From Oscheius onirici (taxonomy: Eukaryota > Nematoda > Chromadorea > Rhabditida > Rhabditidae): a stretch of 64,000 nt of DNA. Under the pieces are notes generated by a model, which ran no database searches, was not told where the DNA came from, and saw only the letters and a program-made list of their open reading frames with translations. The translations under genes and the position numbers were made by a program. Below, in pieces: positions 1-16,280 of the stretch; position 1 is the first letter of the stretch; the number at the start of each line of letters is the position of its first letter. The stretch covers positions 9,038,501 through 9,102,500 of the forward strand of contig OW051470.1 of NCBI GenBank assembly GCA_932521025.1, read 5' to 3'.

Positions 1-173
1 CAACGAGAAACCAAACCACCGCGTAGCGCTTCGCACTACGCGCAATTATAATATTCCAGATGGTCAGAAAGAGATCGGGTAAACGTTTTTTTAGCAGTAT
101 GAAAGGAGACGAAATAATACTATTTAGAAGCGAAAAAAAGAAAAACTTCAATCTGGATTCCAACCTTTACATG

Positions 174-655
174 TTACGTAGCTAAATTCTCGCCAGTTTG
201 ATTCAAAAAATGCTTTCTGCATTTTAAACCCTCCTCTTTCACTCCTTTCATTTCCAAACCCACCACTTGAATGACGAAAATTCTTCTATGCATCAGTATC
301 TTCTTCAAAAGTAACTCGAATCCCTCTACCATCGACGAAACGTTCCAGAGTATCTCATGTTTAGGGAACCAGCGACTAGAAAACGTTCCTCTCATCGAAA
401 AAGCATGTTTGTTCCAGTGCCCAGCATATGTAACTTGCGAAGCTGTGCATTTGAAAACACGCATTTCACTAACAGTTATCGGAGTATCATTGCCAACGAA
501 GACAATTATTTTATTTCCCTGAATCTAATAATCATGTATTTAAAATTGTAATGAAACTTACTTTGAACCGGATATAAAGGCCGGTAAATGGTAAAATGGA
601 TTATCTTCGTCAGGTAGAAAAGAAAGGATATGAGCCAAAGCGTCATTTGTGAAGA
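174..655 (-). pseudogene. F-box family gene remnant (copy 1)
   Basis: One of three related F-box copies in the window (others at 27.9-28.5 kb and 28.9-29.9 kb). Exon 2 (518-174) is open and encodes the family's second domain, with signature words such as VFKCTAS, YAGHWN and LLLKKILMHRR shared with the other copies. Exon 1 (about 655-562) keeps the start of the F-box (DALAHILSF) and the exon end (TGLYIRFK before a GTAAGT donor), but about 20 codons in between are deleted and the two parts are in different frames. F-box proteins normally bring substrates to SCF ubiquitin ligases through Skp1. The internal deletion argues for a pseudogene or a gene surviving only through another start. The family match is by motif, not by search. 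Confidence 0.6.
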
Positions 656-833
656 AACGAGAAAGAATGGAGAAAACGGGAATCTGGTTCCAGCGGAAAG
701 CTTTCTCTGTACACAAAAAAACGTCAAGAGATGGGAGGAAGTATCTGTATCCAAACTCGTTTGGAACGGTTACGGTAATTGGCAAATCAATAGACAGGGT
801 TAGGGAGCTTTTCTTTGAATCGGATACGGTCAT

Positions 834-1166
834 ACAAATCTCTTTTGTAGTCCCCCATTCTCTTAGTCCCCCATTCAGATATTGTAGTCTTTCGGACTCT
901 GGAACAGTTAAAGTTTGTATGATCTGGCACTGGCTATCAGGCTTTGACGATTCAGGTTTTTAATGTCAACGATTCAGCGGGCATAAACCCAAAAAGTCTC
1001 GTCAGCCAGTTCAGATTTCTAATCCCTGTTCTGGGTTAATAAAGCAGTTCAGCAGACAAGTAAACGCTCGGAAAATCTGGCAACGTTAGAGTCTTTCAAA
1101 TAGTCCATAGAAATGAGTCCCTGCCAAGGCAAAGACGTCGGTGGCATAGAAGTCGACACACGGCTT
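834..1166. other. Non-coding spacer
   Basis: AT-rich sequence between the F-box remnant and the 3' end of the pseudokinase gene. No open frame with splice support, no tRNA and no clear repeat was seen here. Confidence 0.5.
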
Positions 1167-2125
1167 CTAGGCCTTTTCCATCACTTTTGGCTCGCGAATG
1201 TCGTGCCAGGTCATCTCCATCGGACTCGGTTCCTTCTTGATCTCCCTATTGTAGGCCATCTCCATCTTCTTGTCACAGAATCGGGTCTTGGCCTTCTTCA
1301 AGACTTCCGGGGCCAGCCAGCGCACATTCACCGGCTTGGAGAGGTCCAGTTTGTAGATGGCAGTCGGGCGGTGGACGCCGAAGAAGGCCAGCTTGAGGAC
1401 GCCCTTGTCCAGGAGACAGTTGTCCTGAACCAAAGGTTGAGTCCCTGTCCCTGTCCCCTACATACCATACTATGAAGATATACCATACCAGCAGCAGCCT
1501 GATACGACCATTCGACCCGCTTAGTGACCGGAGTCCACTTGTCCTGACGACGCAATTCATCCTCAACTGATCCTCCATCACAATACTCTATGACAGTCAG
1601 CCACGGCTTGTGGTCGACGATCATTCCGTAGCATCGGACCAGGTTCTTGTGGCAGTAGAGAATTATCTTATCGGCATCCTTCATCAGCTGGGGCTTCTCG
1701 TCGGAGACGACCTTCTTGACCATGACGGTCCGTTCATCACCCTTGCGCAAGACTCCGCGGTAGATTGTTCCAAAGGCACCGCTCCCCAGCTTCTTTTGGA
1801 TTTTCAAATCGGCATGACTCTGCTTGCCACTTCCGCGCGTGATTGCCTTCGTCAGAACATGGCCATTCTCCAGTAGCAGCTCCTGGAAGTGACTGATCAG
1901 GCGCTTCATCGACTCAAAGTTCTTCCCCTGGACCTTGAACTGACCGTTGTCCGTCTTCTCCAGCTCGAATCTCTTGGGGCCGTGACCGTGGACGGCGAGG
2001 AAGAGTTTAATCTGGCCCTGGTCAGACTGCTTCAGCTGGAGCAGGTAGTCGCCGTCCACTTTCAGCAGTTTGTCCACATCCTGGTCCTTCAGAGCTCCGT
2101 GGTAGTCGAGTAGAGTGTCGACCTT
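1167..2125 (-). CDS. SH2-pseudokinase of the nematode Fer-like family, catalytic loop missing (5' partial)
   Basis: Two exons were resolved (2125-1466, 1424-1167) separated by a 41-nt intron, in phase. The N-terminal part is an SH2 domain (YHGAL, GDYLLQL) followed by a tyrosine-kinase-like domain: glycine loop GSGAFGTIYRG, VMVKK at the ATP lysine, hinge VIEYCDGG, then YQAAAGMVYLHSM and, directly after the splice, DNCLLDKG. The HRD catalytic-loop segment that belongs between these is absent and is not encoded in the intron. The DFG motif reads FFG, the SH2 phosphotyrosine arginine (FLVR) reads LLQ, and the protein ends about 32 residues after the APEVL motif, so most of the C-lobe is gone. An upstream first exon is expected but was not found. 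Family: non-receptor tyrosine kinases expanded in nematodes. It is either a signalling pseudokinase or a decaying gene; the otherwise clean frame favours the former. Confidence 0.75.
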
Positions 2126-2289
2126 CTAACAAGTCACGTCCTGTCAGATCTAATACTTTCAAAATACTTTTTTGAAGTTTTTATGTTAGAAAAGTAAATC
2201 CTCTCTTATTAAACGCTAAGATCACGCAAAGTGTATTTCGACCTTCTCAACCCCTGCGAGCAGCAGCCTCTAGGAAACTGTTTTTTATA
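2126..2289. other. Upstream spacer of the pseudokinase gene
   Basis: AT-rich sequence containing the splice acceptor TTAG at 2126-2129 for the first resolved pseudokinase exon. The missing 5' exon of that gene should lie upstream on the minus strand; no convincing candidate is visible. Confidence 0.4.
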
Positions 2290-2520
2290 GAACTGTCACG
2301 AAATAGAACTTGTCGCGAAATAGAACTGTAACTAATTAAGAACTGTAACAGAATAGAACTGTTACGAAATAGAACTCGACAAGTTCTTTGACAAGTTCTA
2401 CTTTATATTTTACAACTTGGTTCTATTTTGTTACAGTTCTATAACTTTACGATTCTATTTAGTTACAAAGACATCAATTATCAGTTCCATTTCGTTACAA
2501 GTTTTATTTCGTGACAGTTC
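2290..2520. mobile_element. Mariner-like palindromic MITE
   Basis: A 231-bp foldback element. It begins GAACTGTCACGAAATAGAAC and ends with the near-perfect reverse complement. It is flanked by TA on both sides (2288-2289, 2521-2522), the target-site duplication typical of Tc1/mariner insertions. The interior repeats the word CGAAATAGAACT several times in both orientations. No transposase is present, so it would be non-autonomous. Confidence 0.75.
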
Positions 2521-3141
2521 TACCATTTGTCGTTGCAACAGAGGAATCACCTTCCGAGGACGCCATGGACAAAGGAGGGAGGTATGTATGTTCCATTCTC
2601 CGAGGACAAGACCGTCATCGTCAGCCTAAATACTTCTGTCACATTAATTGGACTGACCGAAGAGCCGCTCTCGTCGAAAACTTGATAAAGCGAATAATTA
2701 ATAATAAATTATCTCTTACAGTCAATCTCTCTGTCCCTCTCTCTCTCTCTGTCACTCTGTTCCTTTCTACCAGCTGTCCAAACACTTAATTTACATCTCA
2801 TCCCATCGGTAAAAGTTCCTCTTTGCTCAGCCGAGATTGAGACTGGACAGCCCGCTCTGCCCCCTCCTCCGGTATTGCGATCTCTCATTCTCCCTTCACC
2901 GCACTGACCCCCAAACTCCTTGTGGTCTCGTTGGCCGAGAGACGACTGCAACTGTCCCCGCGCAGTCTTGTCTCTTGTCTCTTTCACGCCCTTTCTTCTT
3001 GCTCAGCCCCTTTGTCTCCCTCCCCTCCTCTTTGTAATCCAGAAAAGCTTATATTTCCAAAGTGTTTTCCCACGCTCATTTACCCTTTTACCGCCAAAAT
3101 GAGGCCAATTTGGAGGGTCAAGAAAGACCGTGAGGGGGCGC
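2521..3141. other. Intergenic region with putative GalNAc-transferase 5' leader
   Basis: Contains a CT-rich tract (about 2723-2770), a copy of the short repeat word AAGAGCCGCTCT (2657-2668), and the presumed leader of the GalNAc-transferase gene. An upstream ATG at 3100 opens a short out-of-frame ORF that overlaps the real start at 3142. Confidence 0.5.
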
Positions 3142-8092
<4,951 letters not shown>

Positions 8093-8183
8093 CCGGTTTT
8101 TTCTCGATATTGTGATATATTTTTTTGGGTATTCTACGAGTAGATCTTTCACATAATAAAAACAGTTTTATTATGTCCATTTT

Positions 8184-8956
8184 TCAATCCCGTTCACTGG
8201 AACATTCCGCCACAGCTTCCAGAAGTTTTCCGCTCTCGCGCAGTTGATTCAGTTCGGTGAAGCCGCCGATGAACTTGCCGCAAATGAAGATCTGAAAGGG
8301 ATTGAAGAGGATTACGGTAACAAATCATGGAAGTTGCATTATTTTTCGGAACTTTGAAAGCTTTTTTTGGTGCTCAAGCTTGACCTCTCTGTGTTACCCG
8401 AATTCTCGAATTTTGTATGAAACGCTGGTAAGCTGCTAAAGCTAGCGAGCCAGCCAAAGATATATTCGAATAAAAACAGCCCACTTCAGCTCAAAATCAC
8501 TAATCGTTGTATTTTGCAATACTCTTTACAACTTGTGCCAACTTTTTCTGTGGCGGGGAAAATCTCATTTGATACTCTGCCGGGAACACAAGTTTGGCGA
8601 AATTCTAGGTATTGGGTAATCGGGTGAAAATTTTAAAGACTTCAACTTTCTCAGTAGCCGCTAAACGGACTAGATTCAATACTAAACAACTTTTTAAAAT
8701 ACCCAAAACCAACCTGTGGAACGCTGGTCTGCCTCGTCATGTAGACGAGTCCATTCGTTATGGCTCCGGCGGTTTTCGGGTCCTCTCTCTTCATCCTATC
8801 CAGGTCGACTTCCTTCACTGGGACTTTCTCCTCCTCTAGCAGTTTTCTAGCTCGGTCACAGAAGCCACATTGCGGCTTGGACCACATAACCACGGGACTC
8901 GAGACGACCTCCTTTTTTACGGCTTCCACGTTGACTTTTGAGTCGACAGCTCCCAT
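8184..8956 (-). CDS. Dithiol glutaredoxin
   Basis: Glutathione-dependent thiol-disulfide oxidoreductase. Two exons (8956-8714, 8291-8184), intron in phase 0, 116 residues. Active site C30-G-F-C33, the cis-proline motif SVPQ (78-81) split by the intron after Q, and the glycine pair in GKFIGGFTEL (86-95) that helps bind glutathione. The frame is open upstream to 9097, which would add about 47 basic/hydrophobic residues that could be a mitochondrial leader; the start at 8956 is preferred because it gives a normal family length. It lies 178 bp downstream of the THOC5 stop on the same strand, a spacing compatible with a nematode operon, and its 3' end converges on the GalNAc-transferase 3' end. 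Confidence 0.92.
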
Positions 8957-9133
8957 TTCTTTTTTCTCGATTTTTGCTGTTTTTGTTGCGGAAAGAGGAA
9001 AAACAAGTGGAAAGACCAATTTTCGAGCAAAAAGACCTAAGTTTGCATGAAATTTTACTGTTTTTATACCGGAACAATTTTGTGAAGGAGAGATCACAAG
9101 GACACGAACTTTTTTTGGCGAAAAGCTTCGTTT

Positions 9134-11247
9134 TCATTCCATTTGTTCTTCTGGTGTGGCTGGAGCTCGTTCGGGCGTCATTGAGGTAGCTAGGACTGGC
9201 GGAGGCTGTAGGCCGAGAATGTCTTGAACGGGCTTGGCTGCCTGAAAAAGTACTGTAAGTAAATTGAACAAATTTAAAATTATCTTTTCCCGCTCAAATC
9301 CAAGTTTTTTTGAGAAAGCTACCGTAACCTTTTGAGCGAAGAGCAAGAGGCTGGGAGCAGTATTTTTAGTGTCAGTTTTGGGTTCAAAAAGTCAGCCCTA
9401 TTTGTCAGTCCGAGCGCCAACAAATGTTATGTCTCTTGAACTGGAAGTAATCACAAAGCTTTTCTGGCGGGTTTCATCTTGAAAATATGGGTATTCGCTC
9501 GAACTAGCAAGGTGGATCTAACATGTCCAAAAAAGGAACTTTTCAAAGAAAGGGCCGTATTTATTGGTTTTTGGAAAGCAGTTTGTTGGCCCTTTAAATG
9601 GAAAACGGCTTCATTTTTTTACGTTAAGTCTTTCTGGCCTTTGAGAGAAATACTAGGTCATCTGGACAAGAAAACACAAGCACTTTTGAGCTGAAGAAGA
9701 AGAAGAGGGCCAAAAACAACAATTTTGGTTAATTTTCGGTTAGGCTTCCGACTATGCTTCCACCGGGTATATGTCTGTCAAAAATGTGAAAAATACGAAC
9801 CTGGATAAGAGAAGCAATCGCCGGCTGTAGATTCCTCAGTCGCTGCTCCTTGGCCTCAATATCGCTCAGCAGGACGGATCTTCTGACCTCGTAGTCATTC
9901 AAATTGCCGGCTAATCTAAAAAAATGCTCATTTTTCAGCGTTATTAGAATCAGAACGTACTCTCTTCTCTGCTCCAGCTCCCAATTGAGACGGGCCAAAT
10001 AACGAGCGTGTTCGTCCTCGCGCGTCTTTTCTGGCAGCGAAATAGTCTCCGGGGCCTTTTCGTAGAATTCCTCCTCCGGAACCATGTTAAGATCTTCATC
10101 TCCGGCGCTTAAAATATACTTTTCAGGAGGAAATTTTTATTTTAGGGTTAAAAATAGAAAAAAAGGGGTACCTGAACTCGAGACAGCGTTTGACCTGCTT
10201 CTGAAGATGCTGTATTTCACTTGTGCTGTTCTGGAGCTCCAGAAACTTGGCCTCGACCTGAAGTTAAGATTTTAGGTTAAAAATAGGCAAAAATTGTGAC
10301 TGTCAGGATTAAAACATGTAAAAAGAGTAATTTTAAGGGAAAAAATGATCAAAATCTTGTTGTTGATATAAAAATTGGTGAAAACTCGCTTTTTCTTGTT
10401 AAAACGCGAAGGATTGGTCGTTTTCAGCATGATAACATGAAGGATTGGGTGATTTGAGCACTTTGGAGCGAAAAATTGAGGAAAATTCTTGGAAACTGAT
10501 TTTGCAGTTAAATATAACGTTAATCTACCTGTTCAAGATGCTTGGTAGTTTCCTGCTTCCTCTGAGCTGTGAGATATTGCGAGAGACGGGAGAGACGACG
10601 CATATTGGCCACATGGAGTAGAACTGACGGGCTTATTGGCTGAAAAACGAATTGTAGAGGTTTCTGTCATCAAATATGATCTCTTTCAAACTTCTACCAC
10701 ACTTCCAGCCTTGCACAAGAGCCAGTGCCTCTGTTCTTAGACATTTTGTCAAAGTTTAGCTGAAACACTAGGTAATTTTTGATATTTCCGTCACATTATC
10801 GGCAATTACTGACTTTCCGTTGATTTGCCTTCTGAAAACAAACAAAACGAAAGCAAAGAAATTTATTGGGACTGGTCTGTTTTTGGCTGTACAAAACTTG
10901 GGAAAGAATGGCTATTTTTGGCCCAGCCCCAGGCGGCCGGAAGGGCGAAATGCACATTTTTCTATCAAAACTGATTTTTTTTTTTACAAAAATCCCTAAA
11001 ACTGCTCTATGGAACTTCAAAGAGCAGAATTGCACGGCAGTTTAGCTTTTTATCGTCGAAAAGTGGCAAAACGAACCTCTGTACTTTCTCCGGCCACAAT
11101 AGCCTCCAGAATGCTCCTCAACTGTGCCGATTCCTTCATGAAATCGTCGCGGAGTTTTTCGTGGCCGGCCTGACGAGCCAGCTCGTCCTCCAGAGCGTAG
11201 AATTTCTGCACAGGGTCTATTTTTTCGTCCTTTTTCGCCTCACTCAT
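9134..11247 (-). CDS. thoc-5: THO complex subunit 5 homologue
   Basis: THOC5 is part of the nuclear THO/TREX complex coupling transcription to mRNA export. Six exons close in phase: 11247-11077, 10639-10529, 10257-10172, 10107-9961, 9915-9801, 9241-9134; 245 residues. It is mostly helical and charged. The best match to known THOC5 is in exon 4: EEEFYEKAP followed by LARLNWELEQRR, a close parallel to the conserved THOC5 block ending LARLDWELEQRK, and in exon 5 RNLQPAIASLIQ. It ends soon after this block, so it corresponds only to the N-terminal third of the vertebrate protein. It may be the upstream gene of a two-gene operon with the glutaredoxin. Confidence 0.85.
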
Positions 11248-12037
11248 CTGGAAGATGTTAGAATGGCTCGAAAATGAATAAGTATTGGTCGTTTTGACAT
11301 ATATAAGAACAAAAAGGGTTTAAAATAGAACTTTATGCTAATTTTAAGACACAATCAATGAGCGAAGGTTGGAAATTAAGGCAAGTGGATGATATAAGTA
11401 TAACTGAGCACCAATCTAGGGGATTATAGGAGGGAGAAAGTGTACAATTGACGAGAGAGGGAATATCACAATGGGACTAGGAAACGGGGATAAAAAATGG
11501 GGAAAATTCAGAGGCCGTCGAGCAGTTCACTTCGTTGCTTCGGTGTGCCGCGAGCACTCTGTAATTGGAATTACTTTTCTGCGTAAATTTCTCCAATGGT
11601 CATGTCACAGCAAGAACAATAATCATTGATCCCTTTTTCGGTAAAATTGTGGGAAAAATGTGCTAAAATAAAAAGAAAACCTAAACATTTCGAGAAACTT
11701 TGAATGAAATCCGGTTTAAATGCGCGCGCGCCTATCCTGATTCCGTGTGTTCTGGTCCCGCCACGAAAAAGAACTTTCTTACAGATACTGCTTTACAAAT
11801 ATGTCATTTTTCGAGTAGAAAACAGTTTTTTTCAAGCTTTTCGATGTCCTGCATAGTTGTCGTTCTTGATCCGCTCTACATCTTTGCAGAACATCGCAAA
11901 ACCAGAAAATGTCGTCTTCAGCCAGAAAAATGCTTTTTTAAAAAATCGTTTTCGAAAAACTCGTTTTAGTTCAGTTCAACACAAAAACACTTCAAATAAA
12001 CCACTCTGTTAGGAAAAATAACTCTCTCAACGTTTTC
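11248..12037. other. Intergenic region between merlin and THOC5
   Basis: About 790 bp, AT-rich, between two genes on the minus strand. Contains the presumed promoter/leader of thoc-5 and the 3' UTR of the merlin gene. No coding or RNA feature was seen. Confidence 0.6.
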
Positions 12038-15000
12038 TTACCACCAATATTCGAAATAGACCGATTCCAGAGAGCTGGCGCTCTTTGACTGTAATATCCA
12101 TGTTGTGGCCATTGAAAATAAAAAAAAAAAGATCAAAAAAGCATACCATTCTAAGCGTCGTCATCTTATCGAAGCCATTCTGGACATTTTTCGTGTGTTC
12201 GCGGTCATTTTCCGTCTGTCGGTCGTCTCTCTTCATGCTATCGATTTCGGTTCGGAATTCTGTCAGCCGCTCTTTGAATTGGCGGGATCGTTCGGCAAAG
12301 TTCAGTCTGAAAAAATCGATAAAACTGTCCCTGTCCCTCTGACGAACCTTGATTTCTCCACATCGTTGCGTATCCTCTGAAGTTCCATCATTTCGTTGAC
12401 ACTAGGATCCGGAGGAGCTGTCATCTAATTTTAGGTTTTTTGAACTAAAAAATGGTCTTACTGGACTAGAAGCCGCTCCGAAGGATGAGGCATAGGGTCG
12501 GGAATAGGGCATTGCTGAGAAGGGACGGATTTCCGAGTCTTCTGAAGCTCCGAGGTAGTTGACAGAGACGGCACCGTGTAGCGGCATTGTCCAGCCCTAA
12601 AAATTAAAAATTAAAAAAGAAAAGAAAAAGGAAAGTCATTCTTCTCTGTCAAAGTTCCCGCTTCTTTCAGCTAGCAATCAAATTAAAATAGTTTCTACTA
12701 ATTGGGGGGGGGGGGGGGGGCAAACTTCAAAGCAATTTCAATTCCAAACAAAAACTTTGAAAAGCAATTTAGTTAGCTGCTGTTGGAACGAGGAGGAAGG
12801 CAAGAATCAAGAGAGCCTAAAAGTAGCGTCAGGACTAGAACTAGCGAAACAAACGTCGTCTACAGTTAAGAACTATTGCTAGAGAGAAAGCCCGAGTATT
12901 GGACAGCACACAAGACATTGTCAGACGTCCCCTACAATGGATGCTATAGAGAAAACTTGAGCATAGTAGCCGCAGCCCTGTTGGAAAGTCACTTGAGACC
13001 TGTGGCATTAGAAAAAGGATCCAATAGACCAGGAAAGAAAACACCAGGATGCTCTATGCCTCTTTCTGTCCCTCCCTCTCTTACCGGTGGATCCGCTACC
13101 ATCGCCTGACTGGCATAGAACTGTCGTCTCTCCCCATTCAGATCAGCCAGAGACATTGAGATCCGATTAGCGTAGAGCTCTGCCTCTCTGGCTTTCGTCT
13201 CCATTCGCATTCTTGCTTCCTCTGACTTGATATGACTGATTTTTAGGCGATGACACTCGGCTTCCGCTTCGCTGGCCTTCTTGGCGAGACTCAGTGTCTC
13301 CTGTTCACTTGCTCTAGCCTTTTCAGCGAAAACTTCCACGCTTTCTTCAGTTTTCCGGGCGTTTTCCTGAAAATTTGGGATATGAGTGCGAACCGTCTCT
13401 CTACCTACCTGTGCCTGCTGAAGCTGCTCACTGATGACCTCTATATCTTTCCTCAACTGACAGAGTTCCGTCTGGGCCGCAATTCTCTCCCTCTGCTCGT
13501 GCTGGAGACGAGCAGCTTCCATCTGTCGACGCTGTCGTTCCTCCTTGGCTTGGGCTTTCATCTGCTGAACCTAAAGTTCTATTATTTTGAGCGAAAAATG
13601 ATGAAAAACCTCAAGAGTATCAGCTTTCCGCCTCCTCAGATAGAGATTATTTGTCCCGATGCACAAATCCAGAATGGATGGATTGATGGAAGGATCGCCT
13701 GCCTTGAAATTGATTGAAGAGTTATCCATTGTCTTCATTCGGAACTGAAAAAGAGAGAAATTGAGAGGGACAGTGAGTCAGAAAGGCTGACAAACTCATT
13801 GACTGATTGTGAGAGATTGAGAGTCTGACAATAAGAAACTGTCAGAGGGAGAGAGGCAGCCAGATTTTAGATACACAGAAAGAGTCAGAGTGAGAAAGTG
13901 CGGGAAAGTCAGAGAGTCACAGAGACAGGGGGACAAATAGCGAGTCTGAGTTATTGAGAGGCTGACAATGAGAGAGTGAGTGAGACAGTGAGTGAGAGGG
14001 ACTGGGGGAGTGAGAAACTGAGAGGCGAAGAGTCAGTGTCAGAAACAGAGAGTAAGAAAGTCTGTGAGAGACAGTCAGAGTCTGATAGAAAGAGACTTAG
14101 AGGTAGAGAGACAAAAAGAGTCACAGTGACAGAGAGTGGGAAAGTTAGAGAGTCAGAGAGACTGACAATAAGAGACAGTGAGTGAGAGAGACTGAGACTG
14201 AGACAGTAACAGACTGGGGGAGCGAGAGACTGAGTGAGAGACAGAGTAAGAAAGTCTGAGAGTGAGACAGTGAGAGTCTGATAATCAGAAACTGAGAACA
14301 AACTCACCTTCTTCCTCTGGAAATTGATGTTTTTGATCTCGCTCCATGAGAAGAACGGTCTCGGTGTTATGCGATTGCTCCCTTTATAAATTCCGAGGCC
14401 TTGAGCAGAGATACCAAGATGCAGATCGGTTTCTTTTTTGTTCTGAACAGAAAGTTTGGAAAAAAAGACTAAAAACTTACAGAGATCGGATAAAACTGGA
14501 CTCCGTACATTTCCAAGTCTTGTGCAACTCTCAAGTATTCCATCTCTGCTTCTTCTCTGAAAAAAACTACAATATCCCAATCCTGAGAAACTCACTTTGT
14601 CTGTCCATGGTTATTGCTCCACCATCGCTTTATCCTCTCCCTCCACATGTCCTCGCTCATGTCGTACTGTTCGATGACGCAATTAGGCAAGAGTCGGTCC
14701 AATTCCAATGCACTGACGTCTTCCGGACAGTCACCGTACTGGAATGTGGGAGATTACTGAGCGACAGGGAGACAGATACCATGGCTTGGACGGCATAACT
14801 GGCAAGGAGAACTGAAGCTTCGGGAGAACAGTAGAGCTGCATTGAGAGGATAGACTGTTTGATTTGGACGAAGAAGAGATGTCGGGTCAGGTCCTGAAAA
14901 ATAGTTCAGCAGTCTGGAAAGAGTACAGGGACAGGGACAGGGACAGTCTACTTACTTGTATGAGTTCTTCTTCCACGTCTTCTGGAAAAAATTTGACCAA

Positions 15001-15366
15001 AAATAAGAAGTTGAAGACTCCATCTTCTCCTTTGGGAATCTCCTGTTTTCTGATCTAAAACCCAATAATAAAGGGGAAATGAATCTGAAAACCAACCTCT
15101 TTGTCCATCTGAACCCAACAGGGTATGCCTTTTCGATTAGTGAACTGCAGCCCAAAAAACCAGACTTCCCGAAGCCCGATAATTCGACAGACTGCGTCAA
15201 AAAGATGCCTTCCAGTCCAATTTGACTGAAAAATTTAGAACTTTTTGTGAAAAAAGAATTAGCAAACCTCCATGACAATTTTCTCCAGATCCGCATCCAT
15301 TGTGGTGACTCGGGCATGGTAGCCTTTCCCAGTTACTCCGGAAAGGAGTGAGAAAACCCGCATCAT
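12038..15366 (-). CDS. nfm-1: Merlin (NF2) homologue, FERM-domain tumour suppressor
   Basis: Links membrane proteins to the cortex and acts upstream of Hippo-type signalling. Fourteen exons close in phase: 15366-15268, 15225-15097, 15054-14956, 14893-14780, 14738-14596, 14556-14481, 14442-14308, 13744-13610, 13570-13409, 13366-13085, 12596-12462, 12424-12348, 12306-12147, 12088-12038; about 598 residues (human merlin 595). FERM domain about residues 20-300 ([37 protein letters not shown]), then a long coiled coil beginning [12 protein letters not shown], and a C-terminal domain ending [10 protein letters not shown]. Merlin rather than ezrin/radixin/moesin is chosen from the QQMKAQ..E junction, the Blue-box-like FERM sequence and the lack of an actin-binding ERM tail. 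The start gives MMRVFSLL before the FERM domain. Confidence 0.93.
12704..12720. repeat. Poly-G tract (17 G)
   Basis: Homopolymer in a merlin intron, G on the plus strand and C on the transcribed (sense) strand. A second poly-G of 15 occurs at 23607-23621. Long G runs are a known landmark of nematode chromosomes. Confidence 0.95.
13745..14300. repeat. Degenerate GAGACAGA low-complexity intron
   Basis: The merlin intron between exons 7 and 8 is almost entirely imperfect copies of words such as GAGAGACAGAGAGTCTGA. It gives long spurious Ser/Leu-rich open frames that are not genes. Confidence 0.9.
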
Positions 15367-15670
15367 TGGAGAATTGTTAAAATCGGTGGGAATACATGGA
15401 TCGGGACGGAAATGAAGGAAGGGAGAGGGGACGTGTGAAGGAAAATGGCAGTCGCAAAACGCCCCAGTTCTTGGGGGAGACAGGGGGCAGGCATGGCTTT
15501 TCTTGTTTAAATATACTTTGTAGGGTAAAATCCAATTATGACATCAAAATATTACAAGAAAACAGAAAACTGACAATGAAAATGGAAGAATCTTCGGATT
15601 TTCCAAGATTTTCAAAAAGAAGCAGGATAACCTCGTAACCTGTACGCTCCACTAAACGGCGTGTTCCCGT
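15367..15670. other. Region upstream of merlin
   Basis: Presumed merlin promoter/leader followed by AT-rich sequence up to the tRNA-Arg gene. A purine-rich stretch (15396-15490) precedes it. No other gene seen. Confidence 0.5.
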
Positions 15671-15758
15671 GGCCGCGTGGCCTAATGGATAAGGCGTCGG
15701 ACTTCGGCACACAACTGAAGACATCCGAAGATTGTAGGTTCGAGTCCTGCCGTGGTCG
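15671..15758 (+). tRNA. tRNA-Arg (anticodon TCG) with 15-nt intron
   Basis: Complete cloverleaf: acceptor GGCCGCG/CGTGGTC, D arm GCCT/AGGC, anticodon stem TCGGA/TCCGA, T arm with GGTTCGAGTCC, discriminator G. The anticodon loop CTTCGG is interrupted after position 37 by CACACAACTGAAGAC. A second copy at 36545-36630 has the same mature sequence but a 13-nt intron. Confidence 0.93.
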
Positions 15759-15907
15759 AAATTTTTTTGCCTTTTCAGGAAAAGTATTTTTCGGGTGAAG
15801 ATTAATCTTCCATTGTTGTCCAGAGGACGGGAATGGAATTTGGGACCTTGTGCTTGTTATTCCAAATGGCTCCGGGCCTGGCCGGAGATTTCCGGCCCGA
15901 GCTCACA

Positions 15908-16280
15908 AGCCTTGAAGCCCATTGTTTTGGCATCAATTCTTTTTTTTGAAAAACCTATTTAACTGCTTGTATTCAAAAGTTGTGAAGAAAAGGTCACCCA
16001 CAACATTTTGAAGGAGATTCGGTGCACTGTTGACGGATAATGAAGAATCATGGTGGCAGCTCTTGCAAAGTTCCACATTCGTCTAAGCCCATCTTTCTCC
16101 GATATCTGTCGTTGTCTGTTGTTCCGTGCTTTTTTCGTGTAGCTTTCATACAGCTTGCCGTCTTTTCTGTCTGTTTCGTCTCATTTTCTATTCTGCCAGA
16201 ACTTGTGTAGTCTCTACTTTGTCTTTTTTTCGTGTTTTCTCCGTTTCTTTTTGTGTTGTACAATGAGATCAAAACTTGTC
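15908..16280 (+). repeat. Direct repeat, left copy, beside the BTB gene
   Basis: About 370 bp that recurs in the same orientation at 19005-19390 with roughly 90 percent identity by eye, sharing for example GAATCATGGTGGCAGCTC and CCATCTTTCTCCGATATC. The double-BTB gene lies exactly between the two copies. The region from 15759 to 16468 otherwise holds no recognised gene. Confidence 0.85.

Noticed and set aside
13951-14595. 214-residue Ser/Leu-rich open frame on the minus strand
   Set aside because: It covers the low-complexity merlin intron; only 14442-14308 and 14556-14481 of it are real exons, in merlin's own frames.
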